Source: Paenibacillus sp. YN15 (lineage in GTDB: Bacteria; Bacillota; Bacilli; Paenibacillales; NBRC-103111). Taken from it: a DNA stretch of 64,000 bases. The notes below the pieces were generated by a model that ran no database searches, was not told the DNA's origin, and saw nothing but the letters and a program-made list of their open reading frames with translations. The stretch is taken from NCBI RefSeq assembly GCF_003285005.1, contig NZ_QMFA01000040.1, positions 1-64,000 of the forward strand, in the 5' to 3' direction. The stretch's first letter is position 1, and each line of letters starts with the position of its first letter. Of this stretch, positions 1-7,485 are shown in pieces. The position numbers and the translations under genes are program-made.

Positions 1-7
1 AGGAGCC

Positions 8-34
8 GCCTGTCAAAAAAGGACTTTGACAGGC
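8..34. other. Perfect 10-bp hairpin at window edge
   Basis: GCCTGTCAAA (8-17) and TTTGACAGGC (25-34) form a perfect stem with a 7-base loop. No clear T-run follows on the plus strand. It may be a terminator of a gene outside the window. The 205 bases before comER otherwise hold only a second long hairpin and the comER terminator. Confidence 0.4.
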
Positions 35-79
35 TCTAGTTGGAGCATGCCAAAAACGAAGGTGCGATAGCGGCGCTTG

Positions 80-130
80 ACAGGTTTCGTTCATATCAGC
101 GGAAATAAGCTTCCGCTATGAAGAACCTGT
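80..130. other. Long imperfect hairpin downstream of comER
   Basis: ACAGGTT (80-86) pairs with AACCTGT (124-130), and AGCGGAA (98-104) pairs with TTCCGCT (111-117); TTCATA/TATGAA adds pairing between them. It could be a structured RNA or the 3' end of a neighbour. No coding potential is seen here. Confidence 0.35.
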
Positions 131-147
131 GTTTGGGGACCGGACAA

Positions 148-175
148 ACGAAAAGGAGGGCGCGGCGCCCTCCTT
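148..175 (-). terminator. comER intrinsic terminator
   Basis: An 11-bp stem, AAGGAGGGCGC (153-163) with GCGCCCTCCTT (165-175), is followed on the minus strand by TTTTCGTTTG. It lies 31 bases past the comER stop codon. Confidence 0.75.
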
Positions 176-205
176 CGATGGATTGCTTTTGGCTTGTTGG
201 CTGCC

Positions 206-1036
206 TTATTCGATAGCATTCAGAAAGGCTGCGTCCACCTTGGCCAGGTCCTCGTAAAACTTGGCGTGGGTGATGCGGATCAGCCTGTTGAACATGCTGT
301 CCAGCTCATGGTCCATGAGCCGGAGGCCCTCCTCTGTAATGCCTCCCGGCACGGCAACCCTCCTCTGCAGGGTTTCCGGCGTAAAGCCGCCTTCCGTCAG
401 CAAGAGCCCTGTGCCCAGCAGCATCCGGGACGCCATCCGTGTGGCTTCCTCGTAGGGAATGCCGGTTTCCACCGCCGCCGCATCTACAAACCGCTGGAGC
501 AGAAGGGCAAAAAAGGCCGGACCGCAGCTGGACAAATCGGAGGTAATCCGGGTGTGTTTTTCATCGATGCGGATGGGTTCGCTGATGTGGGCCAACAGCT
601 GCTCCAATGCCGCTTTATCCGCTTCCTCCATCCGAGCCCCGTACATGCACAGGGCAGCGCCGTTTTGGACGAAGTTGGTGATGCTGGGAATGACTTTGGC
701 GATTTTGCAATTGAGCTGCTCCTCCAGATGGCGGATCAGCACGGGAGAAGTAATGGAGACGATAATTTGCTCCGGCATGGTGAGCTTCCTGATTTCATCC
801 AGCACCCGCTTGTATTCGGCAGGTTTGACGCAGATAAAAATCAGATCCGCTTCCAGCACCACTTCTATATTGGAACGGGCGGCTAGAAGACCGGGATACC
901 TTTCGGCCAGGACCAATACCTTGTCATGGGTCCGGTTGGCCGCGATCATGCTTGAGGGGGCCAAAGCGCCGGACTGGATCAGGGCTTCGATCAAAATGCT
1001 GCCCATGCTGCCGGTTCCAATGAAGCCGACCTTCAT
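206..1036 (-). CDS. comER: Late competence protein ComER (pyrroline-5-carboxylate reductase family)
   Basis: A 276-residue protein of the ProC fold. It opens with a Rossmann dinucleotide-binding motif (VGFIGTGSMG, residues 3-12) and has the ProC-like sequence SSCGPAF near residue 168. The family uses NAD(P)H to reduce a cyclic imine, but the substrate of ComER is not established. It is called ComER rather than ProC because it lies divergent from comEA, exactly as in Bacillus. The ATG at 1036 has a strong AGGAGGAGGAG ribosome binding site. A hairpin terminator follows at 148-175. The family assignment is firm; a true enzymatic role in competence is unproven. Confidence 0.88.
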   Translation of the reverse strand: MKVGFIGTGSMGSILIEALIQSGALAPSSMIAANRTHDKVLVLAERYPGLLAARSNIEVVLEADLIFICVKPAEYKRVLDEIRKLTMPEQIIVSITSPVLIRHLEEQLNCKIAKVIPSITNFVQNGAALCMYGARMEEADKAALEQLLAHISEPIRIDEKHTRITSDLSSCGPAFFALLLQRFVDAAAVETGIPYEEATRMASRMLLGTGLLLTEGGFTPETLQRRVAVPGGITEEGLRLMDHELDSMFNRLIRITHAKFYEDLAKVDAAFLNAIE

Positions 1037-1164
1037 GAACTCCTCCTCCTCACTTTGGGTAGGTGAGCCCTATGGCTGTGGATAGGGACGTTTTGTGCAT
1101 GTATATGCGCAGAGGTTGCCGATTATGCAAAAGACAGGGGCAAATGGCACGGACAAACATGGTC

Positions 1165-1194
1165 TTGAAGAAAACTGCCGGTTTGCGCTATAAT
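1165..1194 (+). promoter_or_regulatory. Sigma-A type promoter upstream of comEA
   Basis: TTGAAG (1165-1170), an 18-bp spacer and a perfect TATAAT (1189-1194). The predicted start is near 1201. It reads straight into a terminator at 1225-1266, so the transcript is either a roughly 65-nt RNA or an attenuated comEA leader. Confidence 0.65.
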
Positions 1195-1224
1195 GGGCAC
1201 AGTTGAGCATATGGGAGCGGAAGC

Positions 1225-1266
1225 ACCGCCGTCCAAAGCCTGAGGGCTTTGTGACGGCGGTTTTTT
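1225..1266 (+). terminator. Strong intrinsic terminator between promoter and comEA
   Basis: A two-part stem, ACCGCCGTC with GACGGCGGT and inside it AAAGCC with GGCTTT, is followed by TTTTTT (1261-1266). It faces comEA and lies about 25 bases after the predicted transcription start. AGTTGAGCA (1201-1209) and TGCTCAACT (1299-1307) are exact complements on either side of it, which could form a stem enclosing the terminator. No known riboswitch consensus was recognised. Confidence 0.75.
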
Positions 1267-1401
1267 GTTGAAGTTTCAGAAAGTATAAACGGGGAAGCTG
1301 CTCAACTTCTTGACAAACGTTCGGCGCCAAAAGACGCCGCAGGCGTTTATCCTCGCCGGCAGACGCAGGAGCGCGCTCAATAAAGGGGGAGAAGCGAAGG
1401 G

Positions 1402-1917
1402 ATGGAAATCTGGCTACGGCTTCATTGGAAGAAAATTGTGTTTGTGGCGCTGCTGCTGGGGGCGGCGGGCTTCGGGTTTGTACGCAAGGGAGTGGAGGAG
1501 CGTTTGGCATCGGAATGGACCGGGGTGAATCAGGAGATGCAATCCTTGCTGTCCGCGTCCGGTCAGGATAAGGCCGCCGCGGCTTCGCCCTCCCCGCCCG
1601 GGCAGACTGCGGCAGTCCCGTCTGCCGCTCCGGCGGCAACAGCCCCGCCGGGGGAAGCCGCGACGCCTGCTGCGTCGACCGGAAAGCCTCAAGCGGCAGC
1701 GCCTGCCAAAAACGGCCTGATCGATATCAATACGGCGTCGGCCTCCCGCTTGGATGAGCTGCCCGGCATCGGACCGGGCAAAGCCCAGGCAATTGTGGCT
1801 TACAGACAGGCGAATGGTCCTTTTCGCACCCCGGAGGAGCTGAAGAAGGTGAAGGGCATCGGTCAGAAAACCTATGATGGCTTAAAGGACCGGATTACGG
1901 CTTCGGCTGCGCCTTAG
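1402..1917 (+). CDS. comEA: Competence protein ComEA, DNA receptor
   Basis: A 171-residue membrane-anchored DNA-binding protein that delivers incoming double-stranded DNA to the ComEC channel during transformation. Residues 8-26 form one membrane segment, with the rest outside the cell. Residues 30-100 are an Ala/Pro-rich flexible linker. Residues 105-168 hold the paired helix-hairpin-helix DNA-binding domain (LDELPGIGPGKAQAIV and KVKGIGQKTYDGL). It is somewhat shorter than B. subtilis ComEA, and the difference lies before the HhH domain. The ATG at 1402 has GGGGGAG about ten bases upstream. It is the first gene of the comE set. Confidence 0.93.
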   Translation: MEIWLRLHWKKIVFVALLLGAAGFGFVRKGVEERLASEWTGVNQEMQSLLSASGQDKAAAASPSPPGQTAAVPSAAPAATAPPGEAATPAASTGKPQAAAPAKNGLIDINTASASRLDELPGIGPGKAQAIVAYRQANGPFRTPEELKKVKGIGQKTYDGLKDRITASAAP

Positions 1918-1967
1918 AGTGTGTTTGGAAGAAATTAGGTGACGGGGAAGGCAACCGGAACGCCCCA

Positions 1968-1996
1968 TTGGCGAATGTTGGCGCCGATGATATAAT
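1968..1996 (+). promoter_or_regulatory. Sigma-A promoter for comEB
   Basis: TTGGCG (1968-1973), 17-bp spacer, TATAAT (1991-1996). The predicted start near 2003 gives a leader of about 68 nt. Confidence 0.6.
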
Positions 1997-2015
1997 GTAG
2001 GCCATAATCATCGGA

Positions 2016-2064
2016 GACACGGAGCCTTCGTGTCACGCCGGGAAAGCGAGGGCGGCATAGCCGC
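2016..2064 (+). promoter_or_regulatory. Structured comEB leader; Shine-Dalgarno separated from start by a hairpin
   Basis: GACACG (2016-2021) pairs with CGTGTC (2029-2034). The only plausible Shine-Dalgarno, GCGAGGG (2046-2052), is 18 bases from the ATG at 2071, but a 5-bp hairpin GCGGC-ATA-GCCGC (2052-2064) sits between them and would shorten the distance. I do not recognise a known riboswitch. Confidence 0.35.
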
Positions 2065-2070
2065 ACAACC

Positions 2071-2583
2071 ATGAGCATTCGCAAGGATTGGGATACCTAT
2101 TTTATGGACATCGCCTATATGGCCTCCACCCGCTCCCAATGCTCCAGACGGCATGTGGGAGCCGTGCTGGTTCAAGGCAAAAAGCTATTGGGCAGCGCCT
2201 ATAACGGGGCGCCTATGGGAGTGGCCGATTGCGGCGAAGCAGGCTGTATGATTGTTGAGGAATTTGAAGCCCGGATAGTGGACGGCAAGGAGGAGCTGGT
2301 TAAAAAGCAGCGCTGCATCCGCACCATCCACGCCGAGCAGAATCTGATCCTCTTTACGGACCGCAAGGACCGGGAGGGATCAACCGTTTATGTCACGGAC
2401 GAACCGTGCTGGACCTGCGCCAACATGCTGGCCAACAGCGGCGTCAAGGAGATTGTGTTCCACCGCCCTTATCCCAAGGATACGGCCAAGGTGGCCAAGC
2501 TGCTGCAGGAGCGGGGGCTGGTATTCCGCCGTTTGGAAGCCTACGAGCCCCCCAGCGGATGTGTGGAGCCGGTTCAAAACTAA
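2071..2583 (+). CDS. comEB: ComEB, deoxycytidylate (dCMP) deaminase family
   Basis: A 170-residue zinc-dependent cytidine/deoxycytidylate deaminase. The family converts dCMP to dUMP, feeding dTTP synthesis. Visible motifs are TIHAEQN near residue 90 (zinc His plus catalytic Glu) and EPCWTCANML near residue 111 (the PCxxC zinc cysteines). It lies between comEA and comEC as in Bacillus, but has its own predicted promoter and is followed by a strong terminator, so it may not be in a single comE operon. In B. subtilis comEB is dispensable for transformation. The start is the only ATG in frame with a full N-terminus; its ribosome binding site is unusual (see leader). Confidence 0.92.
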   Translation: MSIRKDWDTYFMDIAYMASTRSQCSRRHVGAVLVQGKKLLGSAYNGAPMGVADCGEAGCMIVEEFEARIVDGKEELVKKQRCIRTIHAEQNLILFTDRKDREGSTVYVTDEPCWTCANMLANSGVKEIVFHRPYPKDTAKVAKLLQERGLVFRRLEAYEPPSGCVEPVQN

Positions 2584-2607
2584 CAGAGCATTCGATGAAG
2601 CGGGGAA

Positions 2608-2648
2608 GCACCCTGCTGCGCCAGTCCAGCGCGGCAGGGTGCTTTTTT
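2608..2648 (+). terminator. comEB terminator
   Basis: GCACCCTGCtGCGC (2608-2621) pairs with GCGCGGCAGGGTGC (2629-2642), followed by TTTTTT. It separates comEB from comEC. Confidence 0.85.
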
Positions 2649-2726
2649 GTTGAGTTGTGCATCGGAATAAGCATCGGAGCAAAGCGTCAATTATGGGGGG
2701 ATTTATCAGTTAAGGGAGGAGAAACC

Positions 2727-5270
2727 ATGAGCAGGACAGCGATTCAAACCGCGGCCGTGTTTGCGGCGGGAGCCGGGCTGGCGGCGGCCGGTTACCGGCC
2801 GTTGTTTTGGGGATGGGCCGTCATAGCGGCCATATGGATGCTTGCGGTGTTGGCCGGCCGCCGGAAGACGGCCATGCAGGTCCTATGGCTAAGCGCCGCG
2901 CTGTTGGCGGGCAATAGTTATTACGCCTGGGCGGATGCGCGGCTGTCCAGTTCGGTGGTGTCTCCGTCAACCGGCTGGAACGCGGCTGCGGACGAAGCGG
3001 GAGCCGAGCTGGCCGGACGGCTGGATACCCCTGTGGAGGTGGACGGAGACAGGGCAGTGTTTTATGTGCGGACGGAGGAATGGATATGGACGGATGGCGA
3101 AGCGGTCAGGGCCGGAGGAGAGCTGGTTTACGTGACGGTCCGCCTGCAGGAGCAACCAGAGCAGAAGGTGGCCGCAGGCTGGAGAAGAGGGGACCGCATC
3201 CGGTTGACGGGAACGGTCAAAATGCCTGAGCCCGCCAGAAATTTCGGGGGCTTCGATTTCCGCGAATATTTGCGGAAGAAGGATGTACATTGGATGGTCA
3301 CCGTCAAAGGCGCCTCCGCCATCGAGCTATCCCCGCCCGGCAAATGGGACGCCGCCCGGCTCCTGCGCTGGAACGACAGTCTGCGGGAGGGAGCGGGCAG
3401 CCGGTTGGCGGAGCTTTTTCCCGGGGAAGAGGCGGGTTATATGAAGGGGCTTTTGATCGGCATCCGCGAGGACCTGGACCCGGAGCGCTTCCGGAATTTT
3501 TCCCGCTTGGGCCTAACCCATATTCTGGCGATCTCCGGACTGCATGTGGGCGTTTTCCTCTGGGCGGTCACGGCCTTGTGCCGCCGTTTGGGCGTAACCA
3601 AGGAAATGGCGGCGCGGATCGGCTTTTGGACCATCCCTCTATATGTGGTGTTTACCGGATCTTCGCCTTCGGTGGTGCGCTCCGGCTTGACAGCTATGGC
3701 GGGATTGTATGCAGCGGGCAAAGGCTGGCTCAAGGACGGATTATCCCTCCTGGCTCTGGCTTTATTGGGGATGCTGGTGTGGAACCCGCTGTACATTACC
3801 GATGTGGGCTTTCAGCTGTCCTTTCTGGTAACTGCCGGTTTATTGGCAGGGGTTCCCGCCATAACCAGACTCATCCCGGGCATTCATCCCCTTTGGAAAA
3901 GCAGCCTGTCCGTCGCCCTGACAGCGCAGCTGGTATCATTCCCTATTTCAGTATATTACTTTAACCAATTTTCCCTGCTTTCTCTGCCTGCCAATCTGCT
4001 GCTGGTGCCGTTGATCAGCTTCGTGGTGACTCCGCTGGGCTATGGGGTTTTGCTGCTGTCCTTTGTGTGGCCCTGGGCGGCAAAAGCGGCGGCGGTACTT
4101 GTTTCCCTATTGAATCGCTTCACATTCTATACGATAGATTTATCGGAGAGGCTTCCGTCGATGCATCTCAGTTGGCCCACACCCTCCTTCCTGTGGATAG
4201 CGGCCTATTATATGCTGCTGGTCTGGCTGGTTCTGCAGGCGGGAGTGCTGAAGCAGCACGGAGAGCTGAACCGGCAGCGGATTTTCCTGGTGCCGGATGG
4301 AGCGGGCTTCCGCCGCAGATGCATAAGGATGACGGTGCTTGCCTCCGCACTTTGGACAGGCTGCCTTCTGTATGGCTATGCCCCGACCCTGTTTACGGAA
4401 CGGGGAATGGGAACTGTCTCTTTTTTGGATGTGGGACAGGGGGATTGCGCCTGGGTGCGGACATCGGAAGGAAAGCATATCCTGATCGACGGCGGCGGCA
4501 CCATATCGTTCCGCAAAGCCGGGGAGGAATGGAAGGAACGGCAGGACCCTTTTGAGGTGGGCCGGAAAACGGTGGTTCCGCTGCTCAAAAAACGCGGAGT
4601 GCACAAGCTGGACACCCTCATTATCTCCCATCAGGATACCGACCACATCGGCGGTCTACAGGCGGTGCTGGAGGAAATTCCAGTGGGCCGGATTTTGTTC
4701 AACGGAACGTTGAAATCCAGCCCCGGCGCGGTGAAGCTGTTTCAGACGGCAGTAAGTCTGGGCATTCCGCTGATCCCGGTGCAGCAAGGAGACGAATTTA
4801 CTACCGGAAAATCGGCTGTTTGGAAGGTGCTGGCCCCGCTCCCTGAAGAAGGGGGAACCCAGGTGCGGCTTCTCGAGGAGCAAAATGATGAATCTGTGGT
4901 TATGCTGCTGACTATGAAGGGGAGGCGCTTCTTATTTACCGGCGATATCGGGGAAAACCAAGAGAGGCGGCTGCTTGACGAGCTGTCCGATGCAGGAAAT
5001 GCTTCTCCGCTGGATGTGATGAAGATTGCCCATCATGGCAGCCGGTATTCTTCCTCGGGAGATTGGCTGTGGTACTGGAGCCCAAGGCTGGCGGTGATCT
5101 CTGCAGGCAAAAACAATGTCTACGGCCACCCCAGCCCTTATGCCTTGGAGCGGCTGACAGAATCGGGCGCGGGAGTTTATCGGACGGACCGCCAGGGCGA
5201 GGTGGAGTTTTCCGTGCGCGATGAAGGCTTGTTTGTGCGGACGAAGCTTGCGGAGGGGCATGGAAAATAG
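2727..5270 (+). CDS. comEC: ComEC DNA-uptake channel with metallo-beta-lactamase domain
   Basis: An 847-residue polytopic membrane protein that carries single-stranded DNA into the cytosol. Order: N-terminal membrane helices and an OB-like DUF4131 region (about 1-230), the competence channel domain with the signature ISGLHVG near residue 269 and many helices (about 230-560), and a C-terminal metallo-beta-lactamase-like domain (about 560-847) with SHQDTDHIGG near residue 633 and HHGS near residue 770. That domain is thought to be the nuclease that degrades the non-transported strand. The frame stays open upstream to 2406, but that part overlaps comEB. The ATG at 2727 with GGGAGGAG seven bases upstream is the real start. 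Confidence 0.94.
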   Translation: MSRTAIQTAAVFAAGAGLAAAGYRPLFWGWAVIAAIWMLAVLAGRRKTAMQVLWLSAALLAGNSYYAWADARLSSSVVSPSTGWNAAADEAGAELAGRLDTPVEVDGDRAVFYVRTEEWIWTDGEAVRAGGELVYVTVRLQEQPEQKVAAGWRRGDRIRLTGTVKMPEPARNFGGFDFREYLRKKDVHWMVTVKGASAIELSPPGKWDAARLLRWNDSLREGAGSRLAELFPGEEAGYMKGLLIGIREDLDPERFRNFSRLGLTHILAISGLHVGVFLWAVTALCRRLGVTKEMAARIGFWTIPLYVVFTGSSPSVVRSGLTAMAGLYAAGKGWLKDGLSLLALALLGMLVWNPLYITDVGFQLSFLVTAGLLAGVPAITRLIPGIHPLWKSSLSVALTAQLVSFPISVYYFNQFSLLSLPANLLLVPLISFVVTPLGYGVLLLSFVWPWAAKAAAVLVSLLNRFTFYTIDLSERLPSMHLSWPTPSFLWIAAYYMLLVWLVLQAGVLKQHGELNRQRIFLVPDGAGFRRRCIRMTVLASALWTGCLLYGYAPTLFTERGMGTVSFLDVGQGDCAWVRTSEGKHILIDGGGTISFRKAGEEWKERQDPFEVGRKTVVPLLKKRGVHKLDTLIISHQDTDHIGGLQAVLEEIPVGRILFNGTLKSSPGAVKLFQTAVSLGIPLIPVQQGDEFTTGKSAVWKVLAPLPEEGGTQVRLLEEQNDESVVMLLTMKGRRFLFTGDIGENQERRLLDELSDAGNASPLDVMKIAHHGSRYSSSGDWLWYWSPRLAVISAGKNNVYGHPSPYALERLTESGAGVYRTDRQGEVEFSVRDEGLFVRTKLAEGHGK

Positions 5271-5364
5271 TAGAAAGTTTGGATTGGGGGATGAAGTAAA
5301 CGCCATTTTGCTATAAAATGAACATATTGAAGGAAAGCGCCGTCAAATACAATAAACGGTGTAC

Positions 5365-5391
5365 GGAACTTTTAACCAATACCGGCGTATA
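5365..5391 (+). promoter_or_regulatory. ECF-sigma type promoter for the sigma/anti-sigma pair
   Basis: GGAACTTTT (5365-5373) is followed by CGTATAA (5386-5392), with 16 bp between AAC and CGTA, as in extracytoplasmic-function sigma promoters such as those of SigW. A second, weaker match (TGCAAC at 5410, CCGTTTA at 5432) lies closer to the gene. Autoregulation by the downstream sigma factor is inferred. Confidence 0.6.
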
Positions 5392-5463
5392 AACTTTTCT
5401 TGAGTGCAATGCAACATTTCTGCAGCCTGGACCGTTTATAAGGTTGCAAGAAAGGGGGTTCCC

Positions 5464-6012
5464 GTGGTATCGATTGAAACCATTAAGGCTGCGCAAGCAG
5501 GGGACCGTGAGGCCTTAATTGCCCTTTTGCGAGATATTGAATCACATGTATACAGGACGGCTTATTACATTCTGGGCAATGAGCAGGATGCGATGGATGC
5601 CTCCCAGGAAGCACTTATCCGGATTTATACCAAAATTACATCATACGAGGAGAAGGCGTTGTTCAAAACCTGGGTGCAGCGGATTGTCACCAACATCTGT
5701 ATCGACAAGTTCAGAAGGACCAAACCCTCGGTGTCCATCGACGAGCATGAGATGGTGTTTGCCTCCGAGCAGGACGTGGAATCCGCCGTTCTCCGCAAGG
5801 ACGCGGCCAGAGACATTCACGCGGCCATCGAAAAGCTGCCCGAGCATCACAGGGCTGTGGTGGTGCTCCGTTATTTGAATGATTTTTCGTACAATGAGAT
5901 TGCCGATACCCTTAATCTTCCCATCAACACAGTGAAGTCGTACCTGTTTCGGGCCAGACACCAGCTTCAGGGCATGCTGCAGGAATATCAGAAAGGAGGG
6001 GTGCGGGGATGA
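5464..6012 (+). CDS. ECF RNA polymerase sigma factor
   Basis: A 182-residue group IV sigma factor. Region 2 (about residues 10-75) includes DASQEALIRIY and WVQRIVTNICIDKFRR, for core binding and -10 recognition. Region 4 (about 110-165) contains LPEHHRAVVVLRYLNDFSYNEI and the helix-turn-helix LPINTVKSYLFRAR. The GTG at 5464 is preferred because AAAGGGGG lies just upstream; the open frame extends further up through the promoter region. The stop overlaps the start of the anti-sigma gene (ATGA), so the two are translationally coupled. It resembles SigW/SigV-type factors; I do not give a symbol. Confidence 0.9.
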   Translation: MVSIETIKAAQAGDREALIALLRDIESHVYRTAYYILGNEQDAMDASQEALIRIYTKITSYEEKALFKTWVQRIVTNICIDKFRRTKPSVSIDEHEMVFASEQDVESAVLRKDAARDIHAAIEKLPEHHRAVVVLRYLNDFSYNEIADTLNLPINTVKSYLFRARHQLQGMLQEYQKGGVRG

Positions 6013-7250
6013 AATGCGAGGAGATGATGAATCTGATGCAACAAAGCCTGGATCAGGACTTGACAGCCGAAGAAGAGCGGGCCATGCTGGCTCATCTCAA
6101 GCAATGCCCCGGCTGTTCCGACCTGTATGTCCGGCTGAAGCTGCTCCACGAGGAATTGGCCCAGCTTCCCAAGGTGAAGCCCGCTTATAGTATTGTGGAT
6201 GCCATTCTGCCGCAGCTGGAGGAGATGCCGCTGTGGAGCGTTGACTCCGCAGAAGGACCCGAGACCTCTGCCGCGGCCAAGGAGCAGGTTGTTGCGCTTC
6301 CAGAGGCGCCGGTCCGCCGCAGCAGGCGCGGTTTGATTTCCTGGAGGATTTTTTCCGGGGTGGCCGCGGCTGGCATTGTAATCGGCCTGCTCTTGTCCAA
6401 TCAGGACAACCTTAACCTGAACAAAACCGCTTCGGAGAGCGTAGCGCTGGAGAGCCGGATGGGCGCACCCCAGGCTGCCTCCGGTGCGGAGGAATCCTCC
6501 GGAATAAATAATAAGGAGGCTCCGCCTTCAGAGGCGGGGGGCGCTCATAATTCCGCGGTGGTTCCCACCCAAACGGAGGCGGTAAAAGCGGCTCCGTCGG
6601 CGATGCCTGAACCATCCCCGGAGGCGGGTACGGAGCCGAAGGACCTTTCGGGAAGGGTAACCATGGCTTCTCCCGCGGATTCCTATATGAAGGATCAGTT
6701 TGGCCAGATGCAGCAGCAGTCTGCGGCTGAGGACCGGGGAACAGCCTACGGAGCCGCTTCCGAGCCTTCAGAGGTCAAGCAGGAGCAGGTGGCGGGCAAT
6801 CCGGAGGCGGCTGATTCCGTACCGGAAAGTTTGCCTGGTGAAACTTCGGATGAAAAGCGCTTCTCCCTTACAATAGCGGATCAGGCCGGTGCCGGCGAGA
6901 CAGCCCCGGAGCCGGAGCAAGGAGATGCGGCATCCTCCCTTTCTGCGGATGCCGACGCCAAGCGGGTAGAGGTTCAGTCGCTGGCAGGTCTTGCCGCTGC
7001 AGAAGCCCCGGAGCCGCTAACCTCCCCGGACGGGTTGTACACGGCATCGGTGGCCGACGGAAAAGTGACCATTACCAACAAGGACGGTGCGTCTGTATTT
7101 GTCTCGTCCATCCATCTTGGACCGGAGGTTCAGGTAAGATTTGGAGAATGGACGGATGCGCATACCTTCTCGTACACCGTCCGAACTGTTTCCGGTACGG
7201 AGACCGTCTATGTGATTTCCGCAGCCAAAGGGAAAGAATGGAAGAAATAA
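6009..7250 (+). CDS. Zinc-finger anti-sigma factor, membrane bound
   Basis: A 413-residue protein. Residues 1-45 are a zf-HC2 anti-sigma domain with a His-x3-Cys-x2-Cys motif (HLKQCPGC, near residue 29) and an upstream Cys3. A membrane segment lies near residues 107-127. The long outer part (130-325) is acidic, Ala/Ser/Pro-rich and probably disordered; the last 75 residues (LTSPDGLYTASVADGKVTI onward) look like a small beta domain. It should hold the partner sigma factor inactive until an envelope signal. It overlaps the sigma gene by four bases. The outer region is much longer than in minimal anti-sigma factors and is the likely sensor. Confidence 0.85.
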   Translation: MKCEEMMNLMQQSLDQDLTAEEERAMLAHLKQCPGCSDLYVRLKLLHEELAQLPKVKPAYSIVDAILPQLEEMPLWSVDSAEGPETSAAAKEQVVALPEAPVRRSRRGLISWRIFSGVAAAGIVIGLLLSNQDNLNLNKTASESVALESRMGAPQAASGAEESSGINNKEAPPSEAGGAHNSAVVPTQTEAVKAAPSAMPEPSPEAGTEPKDLSGRVTMASPADSYMKDQFGQMQQQSAAEDRGTAYGAASEPSEVKQEQVAGNPEAADSVPESLPGETSDEKRFSLTIADQAGAGETAPEPEQGDAASSLSADADAKRVEVQSLAGLAAAEAPEPLTSPDGLYTASVADGKVTITNKDGASVFVSSIHLGPEVQVRFGEWTDAHTFSYTVRTVSGTETVYVISAAKGKEWKK

Positions 7251-7261
7251 GCCGAAATTTA

Positions 7262-7281
7262 ACCGGAACAAGTTTTGTTCC
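7262..7281 (+). other. Short perfect hairpin after anti-sigma gene
   Basis: CGGAACAA and TTGTTCCG pair around a short loop just after the stop codon. No T-run follows. Confidence 0.35.
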
Positions 7282-7396
7282 GCAAGCATAGAATAGAATC
7301 GTAACCCAATGAATCGGCTTTAAGGGTATGCCGCCCGGGCGGAGGTTTCTAGAGCCTTTGCCCCGGCGTTCACATATACCGCTTTTTGGTTGCCGG

Positions 7397-7445
7397 AACA
7401 AAAAGACAAAGCGTTTCTTTTTTGCGCATTGTCTTTTTGTTTTTT
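7397..7445 (+). terminator. Terminator upstream of holA
   Basis: AACAAAAAGACAA (7397-7409) pairs with TTGTCTTTTTGTT, followed by more T residues up to 7445. It ends the sigma/anti-sigma unit. Confidence 0.75.
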
Positions 7446-7485
7446 GGATGGGGGTTTGGTAAGATGGTAACCGGGGTGTTGAGAG

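Noticed and set aside
2406-2726. Upstream extension of the comEC frame
   Set aside because: It overlaps comEB, crosses the comEB terminator and has no ribosome binding site; ATG at 2727 has GGGAGGAG.
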